From positions 5,042,501 through 5,106,500 of the forward strand of contig OX326959.1 of NCBI GenBank assembly GCA_946800325.1: a DNA stretch of 64,000 nt, read 5' to 3'. The DNA is from Luzula sylvatica. Taxonomy: Eukaryota > Streptophyta > Magnoliopsida > Poales > Juncaceae. Below the pieces are notes generated by a model that was not told the DNA's origin, searched no databases, and saw only the letters and a list, made by a program, of their open reading frames with translations. Each line of letters starts with the position of its first letter. Within the stretch, counting starts at the first letter, position 1. Position numbers and translations under genes: made by a program. Below, in pieces: positions 12,689 through 25,799 of this stretch.

Positions 12689-14241
12689 AAAAAATGATAA
12701 TTGATATTTTTGAAGGTGTTAGACTTCAGTTTTTGATTTTTTGCAAAAAATTGGAAAAATTGAAATTTGTATATGTTAGTCTTCAATCACGGAATTTTTT
12801 GAGAAAATCATGAAAAATGAAGTATTTTGCTCGTTTTAGAGAACTATTTTGGCCTTTTTTACAAAAAATGTTAATTGATATTTTTGAAGGTGTTAGACTT
12901 CAGTTTTTTATTTTATGCAAAAAATAGGAAAAATAGAAATTTGTATGTGTTAAGTCTTCAATCACGAAGTTTTTTGAGAAAAACATGAAAAATGAAGTAT
13001 TTTGCTCATTTTAGAGAACTATTTCGGACTCTTTTAGAAAAAATGATAATTGATATTTTTGAAGGTGTTAGACTTCAGTTTTTGATTTTTTGCAAAAAAT
13101 AGGAAAAATAGAAATTTGTATGTGTTAAGTCTTCAATCACGAAGTTTTTTGAGAAAAACATGAAAAATGAAGTATTTTGCTCATTTTAGAGAACTATTTT
13201 GGACTCTTTTAGAAAAAATGATAATTGATATTTTTGAAGGTGTTAGACTTCAGTTTTTGATTTTTTGCAAAAAATGGGAAAAATAGAAATTTGTATGTGT
13301 TAGTCTTCAATCACGGATTTTTTTGAGAAAATCATGAAAAATGAAGTATTTTGCTCGTTTTAGAAAACTATTTTGGTCTTTTTTACAAAAAATGTTAATG
13401 GATATTTTTGAAGGTGTTAGACTTAAGTTTTTTATTTTATGCAAAAAATAGGAAAAATAGAAATTTGTATGTGTTAGTCTTCTATCCCGGAGTTTTTTGA
13501 GAAAAACATGAAAAATGAAGTATTTTGCTCATTTTAGAGAACTATTTTGGTGTTTTTTGGAAAAAATGATAATTGATATTTTTGAAGGTGGACTTCATTT
13601 TTTGATTTTTTGCAAAAAATAGGAAAAATAGAAATTTGTTTGTGTTAAGTCTTCAATCACGAAGTTTTTTGAGAAAAACATGAAAAATTAAGTATTTTGC
13701 TCATTTTAGAGAACTATTTTGGTCTTTTTTAGAAAAAATGATAATTGATATTTTTGAAGGTGTTAGACTTCAGTTTTTTATTTTTTGCAAAAAATGGGAA
13801 AAATAGAAATTTGTATGTGTTAGTCTTCAATCACGAAGTTTTTTGAGAAGAACATGAAAATTGAAGTATTTTGCTCATTTTAGAGAACTATTTCGGACTC
13901 TTTTAGAAAAAATGATAATTGATATTTTTGAAGGTGTTAGACTTCAGTTTTTGATTTTTTGCAAAAAATGGGAAAAATAGAAATTTGTATGTGTTAGTCT
14001 TCAATGACGGAATTTTTTGAGAAAAACATGAAAAATGAAGTATTTTGCTCATTTTAGACAACTATTTTGGTCTTTTTTACAAAAAATGATAATTTATATT
14101 TTTGAAGGTGTTAGCCTTCAGTTTTTGATTTTTTGCGAAAAATTGGAAAAATAGAAATTTGTATGTGTTAGTCTTCAATCCCGGAGTTTTTTGAGAAAAA
14201 CATGAAAAATGAAGTATTTTGCTCATTTTAGAGAACTATTT
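12689..14241. repeat. 1.55-kb duplicated block, first copy
   Basis: This block matches 14430-15982 at a constant offset of 1,741 bp (10 monomers plus 1 bp). Both copies contain the rare GGCCTTTTTTAC (12851 and 14592) and GTTAATGGATAT (13394 and 15135), with no difference seen by eye between aligned stretches. The copies are separated by 188 bp (14242-14429), itself a monomer of the same type as the one near 13.02-13.2 kb. The event was therefore not a simple two-copy slip. A related, more diverged version lies at about 912-2464. Confidence 0.8.
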
Positions 14242-14429
14242 CGGACTCTTTTAGAAAAAATGATAATTGATATTTTTGAAGGTGTTAGACTTCAGTTTTT
14301 GATTTTTTGCAAAAAATAGGAAAAATAGAAATTTGTATGTGTTAAGTCTTCAATCACGAAGTTTTTTGAGAAAAACATGAAAAATGAAGTATTTTGCTCA
14401 TTTTAGAGAACTATTTTGGACTCTTTTAG

Positions 14430-15982
14430 AAAAAATGATAATTGATATTTTTGAAGGTGTTAGACTTCAGTTTTTGATTTTTTGCAAAAAATTGGAAAAA
14501 TTGAAATTTGTATATGTTAGTCTTCAATCACGGAATTTTTTGAGAAAATCATGAAAAATGAAGTATTTTGCTCGTTTTAGAGAACTATTTTGGCCTTTTT
14601 TACAAAAAATGTTAATTGATATTTTTGAAGGTGTTAGACTTCAGTTTTTTATTTTATGCAAAAAATAGGAAAAATAGAAATTTGTATGTGTTAAGTCTTC
14701 AATCACGAAGTTTTTTGAGAAAAACATGAAAAATGAAGTATTTTGCTCATTTTAGAGAACTATTTCGGACTCTTTTAGAAAAAATGATAATTGATATTTT
14801 TGAAGGTGTTAGACTTCAGTTTTTGATTTTTTGCAAAAAATAGGAAAAATAGAAATTTGTATGTGTTAAGTCTTCAATCACGAAGTTTTTTGAGAAAAAC
14901 ATGAAAAATGAAGTATTTTGCTCATTTTAGAGAACTATTTTGGACTCTTTTAGAAAAAATGATAATTGATATTTTTGAAGGTGTTAGACTTCAGTTTTTG
15001 ATTTTTTGCAAAAAATGGGAAAAATAGAAATTTGTATGTGTTAGTCTTCAATCACGGATTTTTTTGAGAAAATCATGAAAAATGAAGTATTTTGCTCGTT
15101 TTAGAAAACTATTTTGGTCTTTTTTACAAAAAATGTTAATGGATATTTTTGAAGGTGTTAGACTTAAGTTTTTTATTTTATGCAAAAAATAGGAAAAATA
15201 GAAATTTGTATGTGTTAGTCTTCTATCCCGGAGTTTTTTGAGAAAAACATGAAAAATGAAGTATTTTGCTCATTTTAGAGAACTATTTTGGTGTTTTTTG
15301 GAAAAAATGATAATTGATATTTTTGAAGGTGGACTTCATTTTTTGATTTTTTGCAAAAAATAGGAAAAATAGAAATTTGTTTGTGTTAAGTCTTCAATCA
15401 CGAAGTTTTTTGAGAAAAACATGAAAAATTAAGTATTTTGCTCATTTTAGAGAACTATTTTGGTCTTTTTTAGAAAAAATGATAATTGATATTTTTGAAG
15501 GTGTTAGACTTCAGTTTTTTATTTTTTGCAAAAAATGGGAAAAATAGAAATTTGTATGTGTTAGTCTTCAATCACGAAGTTTTTTGAGAAGAACATGAAA
15601 ATTGAAGTATTTTGCTCATTTTAGAGAACTATTTCGGACTCTTTTAGAAAAAATGATAATTGATATTTTTGAAGGTGTTAGACTTCAGTTTTTGATTTTT
15701 TGCAAAAAATGGGAAAAATAGAAATTTGTATGTGTTAGTCTTCAATGACGGAATTTTTTGAGAAAAACATGAAAAATGAAGTATTTTGCTCATTTTAGAC
15801 AACTATTTTGGTCTTTTTTACAAAAAATGATAATTTATATTTTTGAAGGTGTTAGCCTTCAGTTTTTGATTTTTTGCGAAAAATTGGAAAAATAGAAATT
15901 TGTATGTGTTAGTCTTCAATCCCGGAGTTTTTTGAGAAAAACATGAAAAATGAAGTATTTTGCTCATTTTAGAGAACTATTT
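14430..15982. repeat. 1.55-kb duplicated block, second copy
   Basis: This is the partner of 12689-14241 at +1,741 bp. Its right edge is where this copy reads CTATTTTGGTC and the first reads CTATTTCGGACTC. Downstream, the sequence continues into the core segment with the TTTTTAGCAAAAAA tag (16048), as in unit A1, so this copy sits at the original position and the upstream one is probably the added copy. Confidence 0.75.
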
Positions 15983-18900
15983 TGGTCTTTTTTAGAAAAA
16001 ATGATAATTGATATTTTTTAAGGTGTTAGACTTCATTTTTTGATTTTTAGCAAAAAATAGGAAAAATAGAAATTTGTATGTGTTAAGTCATCAATCACGA
16101 AGTTTTTTGAGAAAAACATGAAAAATGAAGTATTTTGCTCATTTTAGAGAACTATTTTGGACTCTTTTAGAAAAAATGATAATTAATATTTTTGAAGGTG
16201 TTAGACTTCAGTTTTTGATTTTTTGCAAAAAATTGGAAAAATATAAATTTGTATGTGTTAGTCTTCAATCCCGGAGTTTTTTGAGAAAAACATGAAAAAT
16301 GAAGTATTTTGCTCATTTTAGAGAACAATTTTGGTCTTTTTTAGAAAAAATGATAATTGATATTTTTTAAGGTGTTAGACTTCATTTTTTGATTTTTTGC
16401 AAAAAATAGGAAAAATAGAAATTTGTATGTGTTAAATCTTCAATCACGAAGTTTTTTGAGAAAAACATGAAAAATGAAGTATTTTGCTTATTTTAGAGAA
16501 CTATTTTGGACTCTTTTAGAAAAAATGATAATTGATATTTTTGAAGGTGTTAGACTTCAGTTTTTGATTTTTGCAAAAAATTGGAAAAATATAAATTTGT
16601 ATGTGTTAGTCTTCAATCACGGAATTTTTTGAGAAAAACATGAAAAATGAAGTATTTTGCTCATTTTAGAGAACTATTTTGGTCTTTTTTAGAAAAAATG
16701 ATAATTGATATTTTTGAAGGTGTCAGACTTCAGTTTTTGATTTTTTGCAAAAAATTGGAAAAATTAAAATTTGTATTTGTTACTGTTCAATCACGGATTT
16801 TTTTGAGAAAATCATGAAAAATGAAGTATTTTGCTCATTTTAGAGAACAATTTTGGTCTTTTTTAGAAAAAATGATAATTGATATTTTTGAAGGTCTTAG
16901 CCTTGAGTTTTTTATTTTATGCAAAAAATAGGAAAAATAGAAATTTGTATGTGTTAGTCTTCAATCCCGGAGTTTTTCGACAAAAACATGAAAAATGAAG
17001 TAGTTTGCTCATTTTAGAGAACTAGTTTTGTCTTTTTTAGAAAAAATGATAATTGATATTTTTGAAGGTGGACTTCAGTTTTTGATTTTTTGCAAAAAAT
17101 TGAAATTTGTATGTGTTAGTCTTCAATCACGGAATTTTTTGAGAAAAACATGAATAATGAAGTATTTTGCTCATTTTTTCGAACTATTTTGGTCTTTTTT
17201 AGAAAAAATAATAATTGATATTTTTGAAGGTGTTAGACTTCAGTTTTTTATTTTATGCAAAAAAAGGAAAAATAGAAATTTGTATGTGTAAGTCTTCAAT
17301 CTCGTAGTTTTTTGAGAAAAACATGAAAAATTAAGTATTTTGCTCATTTTAGAGAACTATTTTGGTCTTTTTTAGAAAAAATAATAATTGATATTTTTGA
17401 AGGTGTTAGACTTCAGTTTTTTATTTTTTGCAAAAAATGGGAAAAATAGAAATTTTTATGTGTTAGTCTTCAATCACGAAGTTTTTTGAAAAGAACATGA
17501 AAAATGAAGTATTTTGCTCATTTTAGAGAACTATTTCGGACTCTTTTAGAAAAAATGATAATTGATATTTTTGAAGGTGTTAGACTTCAGTTTTTGATTT
17601 TTTGCAAAAAATGGGAAAAATAGAAATTTGTATGTGTTAGTTTTCAATGACGGAATTTTTTGAGAAAAACATGAAAAATGAAGTATTTTGCTCATTTTAG
17701 AGAACTATTTTGGTCTTTTTTACAAAAAATGATAATTGATATTTTTGAGGGTGTTAGACTTCAGTTTTTGATTTTTTGCTAAAAATTGGAAAAATTGAAA
17801 TTTGTATGTGTTAGTCTTCAATCACGGAATTTTTTGAGAAAATCATGAAAAATAAAGTATTTTGCTCGTTTTAGAGAACTATTTTGGTCTTTTTTACAAA
17901 AAATGTTAATTGATATTTTTGAAGGTGTTAGACTTCAGTTTTTTATTTTATGCAAAAAATAGGAAAAATAGAAATTTGTATGTGTTAGTCTTCTATCCCG
18001 GAGTTTTTTGAGAAAAACATGAAAAATGAAGTATTTTGCTCATTGAGAACTATTTTGGTGTTTTTTGGAAAAAATGATAATTGATATTTTTGAAGGTGTT
18101 AGACTTCATTTTTTGATTTTTTGCAAAAAATAGGAAAAATAGAAATTTGTTTGTGTTAAGTCTTCAATCACGAAGTTTTTTGAGAAAAACTTGAAAAATT
18201 AAGTATTTTGCTCATTTTAGAGAACTATTTTGGAATCTTTTAGAAAAAATGATAATTGATATTTTTGAAGGTGTTAGACTTCAGTTTTTTATTTTTTGCA
18301 AAAAATGGGAAAAATATAAATTTGTATGTGTTAGTCTTCAATCACGGAATTTTTTGAGAAAAATATGAAAAATGAAGTATTTTGCTCATTTTAGAGAACT
18401 ATTTCGGACTCTTTTAGGAAAAATGATAATTGATATTTTTGAAGGTGTTAGACTTCAGTTTTTGATTTTTTGCGAAAAATTGGAAAAATAGAAAATTGTA
18501 TGTGTTAGTCTTCAATCCCAGAGTTTTTTGAGAAAAACATGAAAAATGAAGTATTTTGCTCATTTTAGAGAACTATTTCGGACTCTTTTAGAAAAAATGA
18601 TAATTGATATTTTTGAAGGTGTTAGACTTCAGTTTTTGATTTTTTGCAAAAAATGGGAAAAATAGAAATTTGTATGTGTTAGTCTTCAATGACGGAATTT
18701 TTTGAGAAAAACATGAAAAATGAAGTATTTTGCTCATTTTAGAGAACTATTTTGGTCTTTTTTACAAAAAATGATATTTGATATTTTTGAAGGTGTTAGC
18801 CTTCAGTTTTTGATTTTTTGCGAAAAATTGGAAAAATAGAAATTTGTATGTGTTAGTCTTCAATCCCGGAGTTTTTTGAGAAAAACATGAAAAATGAAGT

Positions 18901-19141
18901 ATTTTGCTCATTTTAGAGAACTATTTTGGTCTTTTTTAGATAAAATGATAATAGATATTTTTTAAGGTGTTAGACTTCATTTTTTGATTTTTTGCAAAAA
19001 ATAGGAAAAATAGAAATTTGTATGTGTTAGTCTTCAATCACGGAATTTTTTGAGAAAAACATGAAAAATGAAGTATTTTTCTCATTTTAGAGAACTATTT
19101 TGGTCTTTTTTAGAAAAAATGATAATTGATATTTTTGAAGG
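15720..19141. repeat. Core segment, copy 2 of 3
   Basis: This copy has the same monomer order as copies 1 and 3. Private changes include a one-T deletion in TTTTTGATTTTTGCAAAA near 16570, GTCATCAATC near 16088, CTAGTTTTGTC near 17025, and a 4-bp deletion at about 18042 where CATTTTAGAGAAC reads CATTGAGAAC. The low number of private changes over 3.4 kb suggests recent copying relative to divergence between classes. Confidence 0.8.
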
Positions 19142-19243
19142 TGTGAGACTTCAGTTTTTGATTTTTTGCAAAAAATTGGAAAAATTGAAATTTGTATGTG
19201 TTACTGTTCAATCACGGATTATTTTGAGAAAATCATGAAAAAT

Positions 19244-19939
19244 GAAGTATTTTGCTCATTTTAGAGAACAATTTTGGTCTTTTTTAGAAAAAATTATAAT
19301 TGATATTTTTGAAGGTGTTAGCCTTCAGTTTTTGATTTTATGCAAAAAATAGGAAAAATAGAAATTTGTATGTGTTAGTCTTCAATCCCGGAGTTTTTCG
19401 AGAAAAACATGAAAAATGAAGTAGTTTGCTCATTTTAGAGAACTATTTTGGTCTTTTTTAGAAAAAATGATAATTGATATTTTTGAAGGTGTTAGCCTTC
19501 AGTTTTTGATTTTATGCAAAAAATAGGAAAAATAGAAATTTGTATGTGTTAGTCTTCAATCCCGGAGTTTTTTGAGAAAAACATGAAAAATGAAGTAGTT
19601 TGCTCATTTTAGAGAACTATTTTGGTCTTTTTTAGAAAAAATGATAATTGATATTTTTGAAGGTGTTAGCCTTCAGTTTTTGATTTTATGCAAAAAATAG
19701 GAAAAATAGAAATTTGTATGTGTTAGTCTTCAATCCCGGAGTTTTTCGAGAAAAACATGAAAAATGAAGTATTTTGCTCATTTTAGAGAACAATTTTGGT
19801 CTTTTTTAGAAAAAATGATAATTGATATTTTTGAAGGTGTTAGCCTTCAGTTTTTTATTTTATGCAAAAAATAGGAAAAATAGAAATTTGTATGTGTTAG
19901 TCTTCAATCCCGGAGTTTTTCGAGAAAAACATGAAAAAT
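19244..19939. repeat. Homogeneous run of four 174-bp class-B monomers
   Basis: Monomers starting at 19244, 19418, 19592 and 19766 are each exactly 174 bp and nearly identical. All have GTTAGCCTTCAG, TTTTATGCAAAAAATAGG and CAATCCCGGAGTT, and three are followed by GAAGTAGTTTGCTC. The run is absent from the equivalent place in unit A1 (about 5.7 kb). Runs of the same class occur near 29.4-29.7, 31.3-31.8, 32.7-33.3, 34.6-35.2, 41.0-41.8 and 47.1-47.9 kb. This class seems prone to single-monomer tandem growth. Confidence 0.8.
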
Positions 19940-22900
19940 GAAGTAGTTTGCTCATTTTAGAGAACTATTTTTGTCTTTTTTAGAAAAAATGATAATTGAT
20001 ATTTTTGAAGGTGGACTTCAGTTTATGATTTTTTGCAAAAAATTGAAATTTGTATGTGTTAGTCTTCAATCACGGAATTTTTTGAGAAAAACATGAATAA
20101 TGAAGTATTTTGCTCATTTTTTCGAACTATTTTGGTCTTTTTTAGAAAAAAATAATAATTGATATTTTTGAAGGTGTTAGACTTCAGTTTTTTATTTTAT
20201 GCAAAAAAAAGGAAAAATAGAAATTTGTATGTGTAAGTCTTCAATCTCGTAGTTTTTTGAGAAAAACATGAAAAATTAAGTATTTTGATCATTTTAGAGA
20301 ACTATTTTGGTCTTTTTTAGAAAAAATCATAATTGATATTTTTGAAGGTGTTAGACTTCAGTTTTTTATTTTTTGCAAAAAATGGGAAAAATAGAAATTT
20401 TTATGTGTTAGTCTTCAATCACGATGTTTTTTGAGAAGAACATGAAAAATGAAGTATTTTGCTCATTTTAGAGAACTATTTCGGACTCTTTTAGAAAAAA
20501 TGATAATTGATATTTTTGAAGGTGTTAGACTTCAGTTTTTGATTTTTTGCAAAAAATGGGAAAAATAGAAATTTGTATGTGTTAGTTTTCAATGACGGAA
20601 TTTTTTGAGAAAAACATGAAAAATGAAGTATTTTGCTCATTTTAGAGAACTATTTTGGTCTTTTTTACAAAAAATGATAATTGATATTTTTGAGGGTGTT
20701 AGACTTCAGTTTTTGATTTTTTGCAAAAAATTGGAAAAATTGAAATTTGTATGTGTTAGTCTTCAATCACGGAATTTTTTGAGAAAATCATGAAAAATGA
20801 AGTATTTTGCTCGTTTTAGAGAACTATTTTGGTCTTTTTTACAAAAAATGTTAATTGATATTTTTGAAGGTGTTAGACTTCAGTTTTTTATTTTATGCAA
20901 AAAATAGGAAAAATAGAAATTTGTATGTGTTAGTCTTCTATCCCGGAGTTTTTTGAGAAAAACATGAAAAATGAAGTATTTTGCTCATTTTAGAGAACTA
21001 TTTTGGTGTTTTTTGGAAAAAATGATAATTGATATTTTTGAAGGTGTTAGACTTCATTTTTTGATTTTTTGCAAAAAATAGGAAAAATAGAAATTTGTTT
21101 GTGTTAAGTCTTCAATCACGAAGTTTTTTGAGAAAAACTTGAAAAATTAAGTATTTTGCTCATTTTAGAGAACTATTTTGGAATCTTTTAGAAAAAATGA
21201 TAATTGATATTTTTGAAGGTGTTAGACTTCAGTTTTTTATTTTTTGCAAAAAATGGGAAAAATATAAATTTGTATGTGTTAGTCTTCAATCACGGAATTT
21301 TTTGAGAAAAATATGAAAAATGAAGTATTTTGCTCATTTTAGAGAACTATTTCGGACTCTTTTAGGAAAAATGATAATTGATAATTTTGAAGGTGTTAGA
21401 CTTCAGTTTTTGATTTTTTGCGAAAAATTGGAAAAATAGAAAATTGTATGTGTTAGTCTTCAATCCCGGAGTTTTTTTAGAAAAACATGAAAAATGAAGT
21501 ATTTTGCTCATTTTAGAGAACTATTTCGGACTCTTTTAGAAAAAATGATAATTGATATTTTTGAAGGTGTTAGACTTCAGTTTTTGATTTTTTGAAAAAA
21601 ATAGGAAAAATAGAAATTTGTATGTGTTAAGTCTTCAATCACGAAGTTTTTTGAGAAAAACATGAAAAATGAAGTATTTTGCTCATTTTAGAGAACTATT
21701 TTGGACTCTTTTAGAAAAAATGATAATTGATATTTTTGAAGGTGTTAGACTTCAGTTTTTGATTTTTTGCAAAAAATTGGAAAAATATAAATTTGTATGT
21801 GTTAGTCTTCAATCACGGAATTTTTTGAGAAAAACATGAAAAATGAAGTATTTTGCTCATTTTAGAGAACTATTTTGGTCTTTTTTAGAAAAAATGATAA
21901 TTGATATTTTTGAAGGTGTCAGACTTCAGTTTTTGATTTTTGGCAAAAAATTGGAAAAATTGAAATTTGTATGTGTTACTGTTCAATCACGGATTTTTTT
22001 GAGAAAATCATGAAAAATGAAGTATTTTGCTCATTTTAGAGAACAATTTTGGTCTTTTTTAGAAAAAATGATAATTGATATTTTTGAAGGTGTTAGCCTT
22101 CAGTTTTTTATTTTATGCAAAAAATAGGAAAAATAGAAATTTGTATGTGTTAGTCTTCAATCCCGGAGTTTTTCGAGAAAAACATGAAAAATGAAGTAGT
22201 TTGCTCATTTTAGAGAACTATTTTGGTCTTTTTTAGAAAAAATGATAATTGATATTTTTGAAGGTGGACTTCAGTTTTTGATTTTTTGCAAAAAATTGGA
22301 AAAATTGAAATTTGTATGTGTTACTCTTTAATGACGGAATTTTTTGAGAAAAACATGAATAATGAAGTATTTTGCTCATTTTTTCGAACTATTTTGGTCT
22401 TTTTTAGAAAAAATAATAATTAATATTTTTTAAGGTGTTAGACTTCAGTTTTTTATTTTATGCAAAAAAAGGAAAAATAGAAATTTGTATGTGTAAGTCT
22501 TCAATCTTGTAGTTTTTTGAGAAAAACATGAAAAATTAAGTATTTTGGTCATTTTAGAGAACTATTTTGGTCTTTTTTAGAAAAAATGATAATTGATATT
22601 TTTGAAGGTGTTAGACTTCAGTTTTTTATTTTTTGCAAAAAATGGCAAAAATAGAAATTTGTATGTGTTAGTCTTCAATGACGGAATTTTTTGAGAAAAA
22701 CATGAAAAATGAAGTATTTTGCTCATTTTAGAGAACTATTTTGATCTTTTTTACAAAAAATGATAATTGATATTTTTGAAGGTGTTAGACTTCAGTTTTT
22801 GATTTTTTGCAAAAAATTGGAAAAATTGAAATTTGTATATGTTAGTCTTCAATCACGGAATTTTTTGAGAAAATCATGAAAAATGAAGTATTTTGCTCGT

Positions 22901-25325
22901 TTTAGAGAACTATTTTGGTCTTTTTTACAAAAAATGTTAATTGATATTTTTGAAGGTGTTAGACTTCAGTTTTTTATTTTATGCAAAAAATAGGAAAAAT
23001 AGAAATTTGTATGTGTTAAGTCTTCAATCACGAAGTTTTTTGAGAAAAACATGAAAAATGAAGTATTTTGCTCATTTTAGAGAACTATTTTGCACTCTTT
23101 TAGAAAAAATGATAATTGATATTTTTGAAGGTGTTAGACTTCAGTTTTTGATTTTTTGCAAAAAATAGGAAAAATAAAAATTTGTATGTGTTAAGTCTTC
23201 AATCACGAAGTTTTTTGAGAAAAACATGAAAAATGAAGTATTTTGCTCATTTTAGAGAACTATTTTGGACTCTTTTAGAAAAAATGATAATTGATATTTT
23301 TGAAGGTGTTAGACTTCAGTTTTTGATTTTTTGCAAAAAATGGGAAAAATAGAAATTTGTATGTGTTAGTCTTCAATGACGGAATTTTTTGAGAAAAACA
23401 TGAAAAATGAAGTATTTTGCTCATTTTAGAGAACTATTTTGGTCTTTTTTACAAAAAATGATAATTGATATTTTTGAAGGTGTTAGACTTCAGTTTTTGA
23501 TTTTTTGCAAAAAATGGGAAAAATAGAAATTTGTATGTGTTAGTCTTCAATCACGGAATTTTTTGAGAAAAACATGAAAAATGAAGTATTTTGCTCATTT
23601 TAGAGAACTATTTTGGTCTTTTTTAGAAAAAATGATAATTGATATTTTTGAAGGTGTCAGACTTCAGTTTTTGATTTTTTGCAAAAAATTGGAAAAATTG
23701 AAATTTGTATGTGTTACTGTTCAATCACGGATTTTTTTGAGAAAAACATGAAAAATGAAGTATTTTGCTCATTTTAGAGAACTATTTTGGACTCTTTTAG
23801 AAAAAATGATAATTGATATTTTTGAAGGTGTTAGACTTCAGTTTTTGATTTTTTGCAAAAAATAGGAAAAATAGAAATTTGTATGTGTTAAGTCTTCAAT
23901 CACGAAGTTTTTTGAGAAAAACATGAAAAATGAAGTATTTTGCTCATTTTAGAGAATTATTTTGGACTCTTTTAGAAAAAATGATAATTGATATTTTTGA
24001 AGGTGTTAGACTTCAGTTTTTGATTTTTTGCAAAAAATGGGAAAAATAGAAATTTGTATGTGTTAGTCTTCAATGACGGAATTTTTTGAGAAAAACATGA
24101 AAAATGAAGTATTTTGCTCATTTTAGAGAACTATTTTGGTCTTTTTTACAAAAAATGATAATTGATATTTTTGAAGGTGTCAGACTTCAGTTTTTGATTT
24201 TTTGCAAAAAATTGGAAAAATTGAAATTTGTATATGTTAGTCTTCAATCTCGGATTTTTTTGAGAAAATCATGAAAAATGAAGTATTTTGCTCGTTTTAG
24301 AGAACTATTTTGGTCTTTTTTACAAAAAATGTTAATTGATATTTTTGAAGGTGTTAGACTTCAGTTTTTTATTTTATGCAAAAAATAGGAAAAATAGAAA
24401 TTTGTATGTGTTAAGTCTTCAATCACGAAGTTTTTTGAGAAAAACATGAAAATGAAGTATTTTGCTCATTTTAGAGAACAATTTTGGTCTTTTTTAGAAA
24501 AAATGATAATTGATATTTTTGAAGGTGTTAGACTTCAGTTTTTTATTTTTTGCAAAAAATGGGAAAAATAGAAATTTGTATGTGTTAGTCTTCAATGACG
24601 GAATTTTTTGAGAAAAACATGAAAAATGAAGTATTTTGCTCATTTTAGAGAACTATTTTGGTCTTTTTTACAAAAAATGATAATTGATATTTTTGAAGGT
24701 GTTAGACTTCAGTTTTTGATTTTTTGCAAAAAATTGGAAAAATTGAAATTTGTATATGTTAGTCTTCAATAACGGAATTTTTTGAGAAAATAATGAAAAA
24801 TGAAGTATTTTGCTCATTTTAGAGAACTATTTTGGCCTTTTTTACAAAAAATGTTAATTGATATTTTTGAAGGTGTTAGACTTCAGTTTTTTATTTTATG
24901 CAAAAAATAGGAAAAATAGAAATTTGTATGTGTTAAGTCTTCAATCACGAAGTTTTTTGAGAAAAACATGAAAAATGAAGTATTTTGCTCATTTTAGAGA
25001 ACTATTTCGGACTCTTTTAGAAAAAATGATAATTGATATTTTTGAAGGTGTTAGACTTCAGTTTTTGATTTTTTGCAAAAAATAGGAAAAATAGAAATTT
25101 GTATGTGTTAAGTCTTCAATCACGAAGTTTTTTGAGAAAAACATGAAAAATGAAGTATTTTGCTCATTTTAGAGAACTATTTTGGACTCTTTTAGAAAAA
25201 ATGATAATTGATATTTTTGAAGGTGTTAGACTTCAGTTTTTGATTTTTTGCAAAAAATGGGAAAAATAGAAATTTGTATGTGTTAGTCTTCAATCACGGA
25301 TTTTTTTGAGAAAATCATGAAAAAT

Positions 25326-25500
25326 GAAGTATTTTGCTCGTTTTAGACAACTATTTTGGTCTTTTTTACAAAAAATGATAATTTATATTTTTGAAGGTGT
25401 TAGACTTCAGTTTTTGATTTTTTGCAAAAAATAGGAAAAATAGAAATTTGTATGTGTTAAGTCTTCAATCACGAAGTTTTTTGAGAAAAACATGAAAAAT
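25326..25500. repeat. Hybrid monomer at a recombination joint
   Basis: The left part (TTTTGCTCGTTTTAGA) belongs to the string seen at 13341 and 15100, where the next bases are AAACTA. The right part (CAACTATTTTGG followed by AATTTATATTTTTG) belongs to the string at 2280, 14060 and 15800, where the head reads GCTCATTTTAGACAAC. The switch falls in shared TTTTAGA. This marks where unit A3 departs from A2 and skips part of the duplicated block. Confidence 0.65.
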
Positions 25501-25799
25501 GAAGTATTTTGCTCATTTTAGAGAACTATTTCGGACTCTTTTAGAAAAAATGATAATTGATATTTTTGAAGGTGTTAGACTTCAGTTTTTGATTTTTTGC
25601 AAAAAATAGGAAAAATAGAAATTTGTATGTGTTAAGTCTTCAATCACGAAGTTTTTTGAGAAGAACATGAAAATTGAAGTAGTTTGCTCATTTTAGAGAA
25701 CTATTTTGGACTCTTTTAGAAAAAATGATAATTGATATTTTTGAAGGTGTTAGACTTCAGTTTTTGATTTTTTGTAAAAAATGGGAAAAATAGAAATTT

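Larger units (their letters stand above)
10342..22323. repeat. Large higher-order unit A2 (11,982 bp)
   Basis: This unit starts at the second TTACTCTTCAATGACGG anchor and ends at the third (22324, with CTCTTTAATG). Its first part (10.3-12.9 kb) matches 22.3-24.9 kb at an offset of 11,982-11,983 bp, confirmed by AGAGAATTATTTT (11971 and 23954) and the one-base deletion CATGAAAATG (12462 and 24445). It is longer than A1 partly because it holds a 1,741-bp-spaced internal duplication and an extra 4-monomer run at 19244-19939. Between 11.16 and 11.6 kb it differs from its counterpart at 23.14-23.6 kb without a length change, as replacement by conversion would leave it. Confidence 0.75.
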
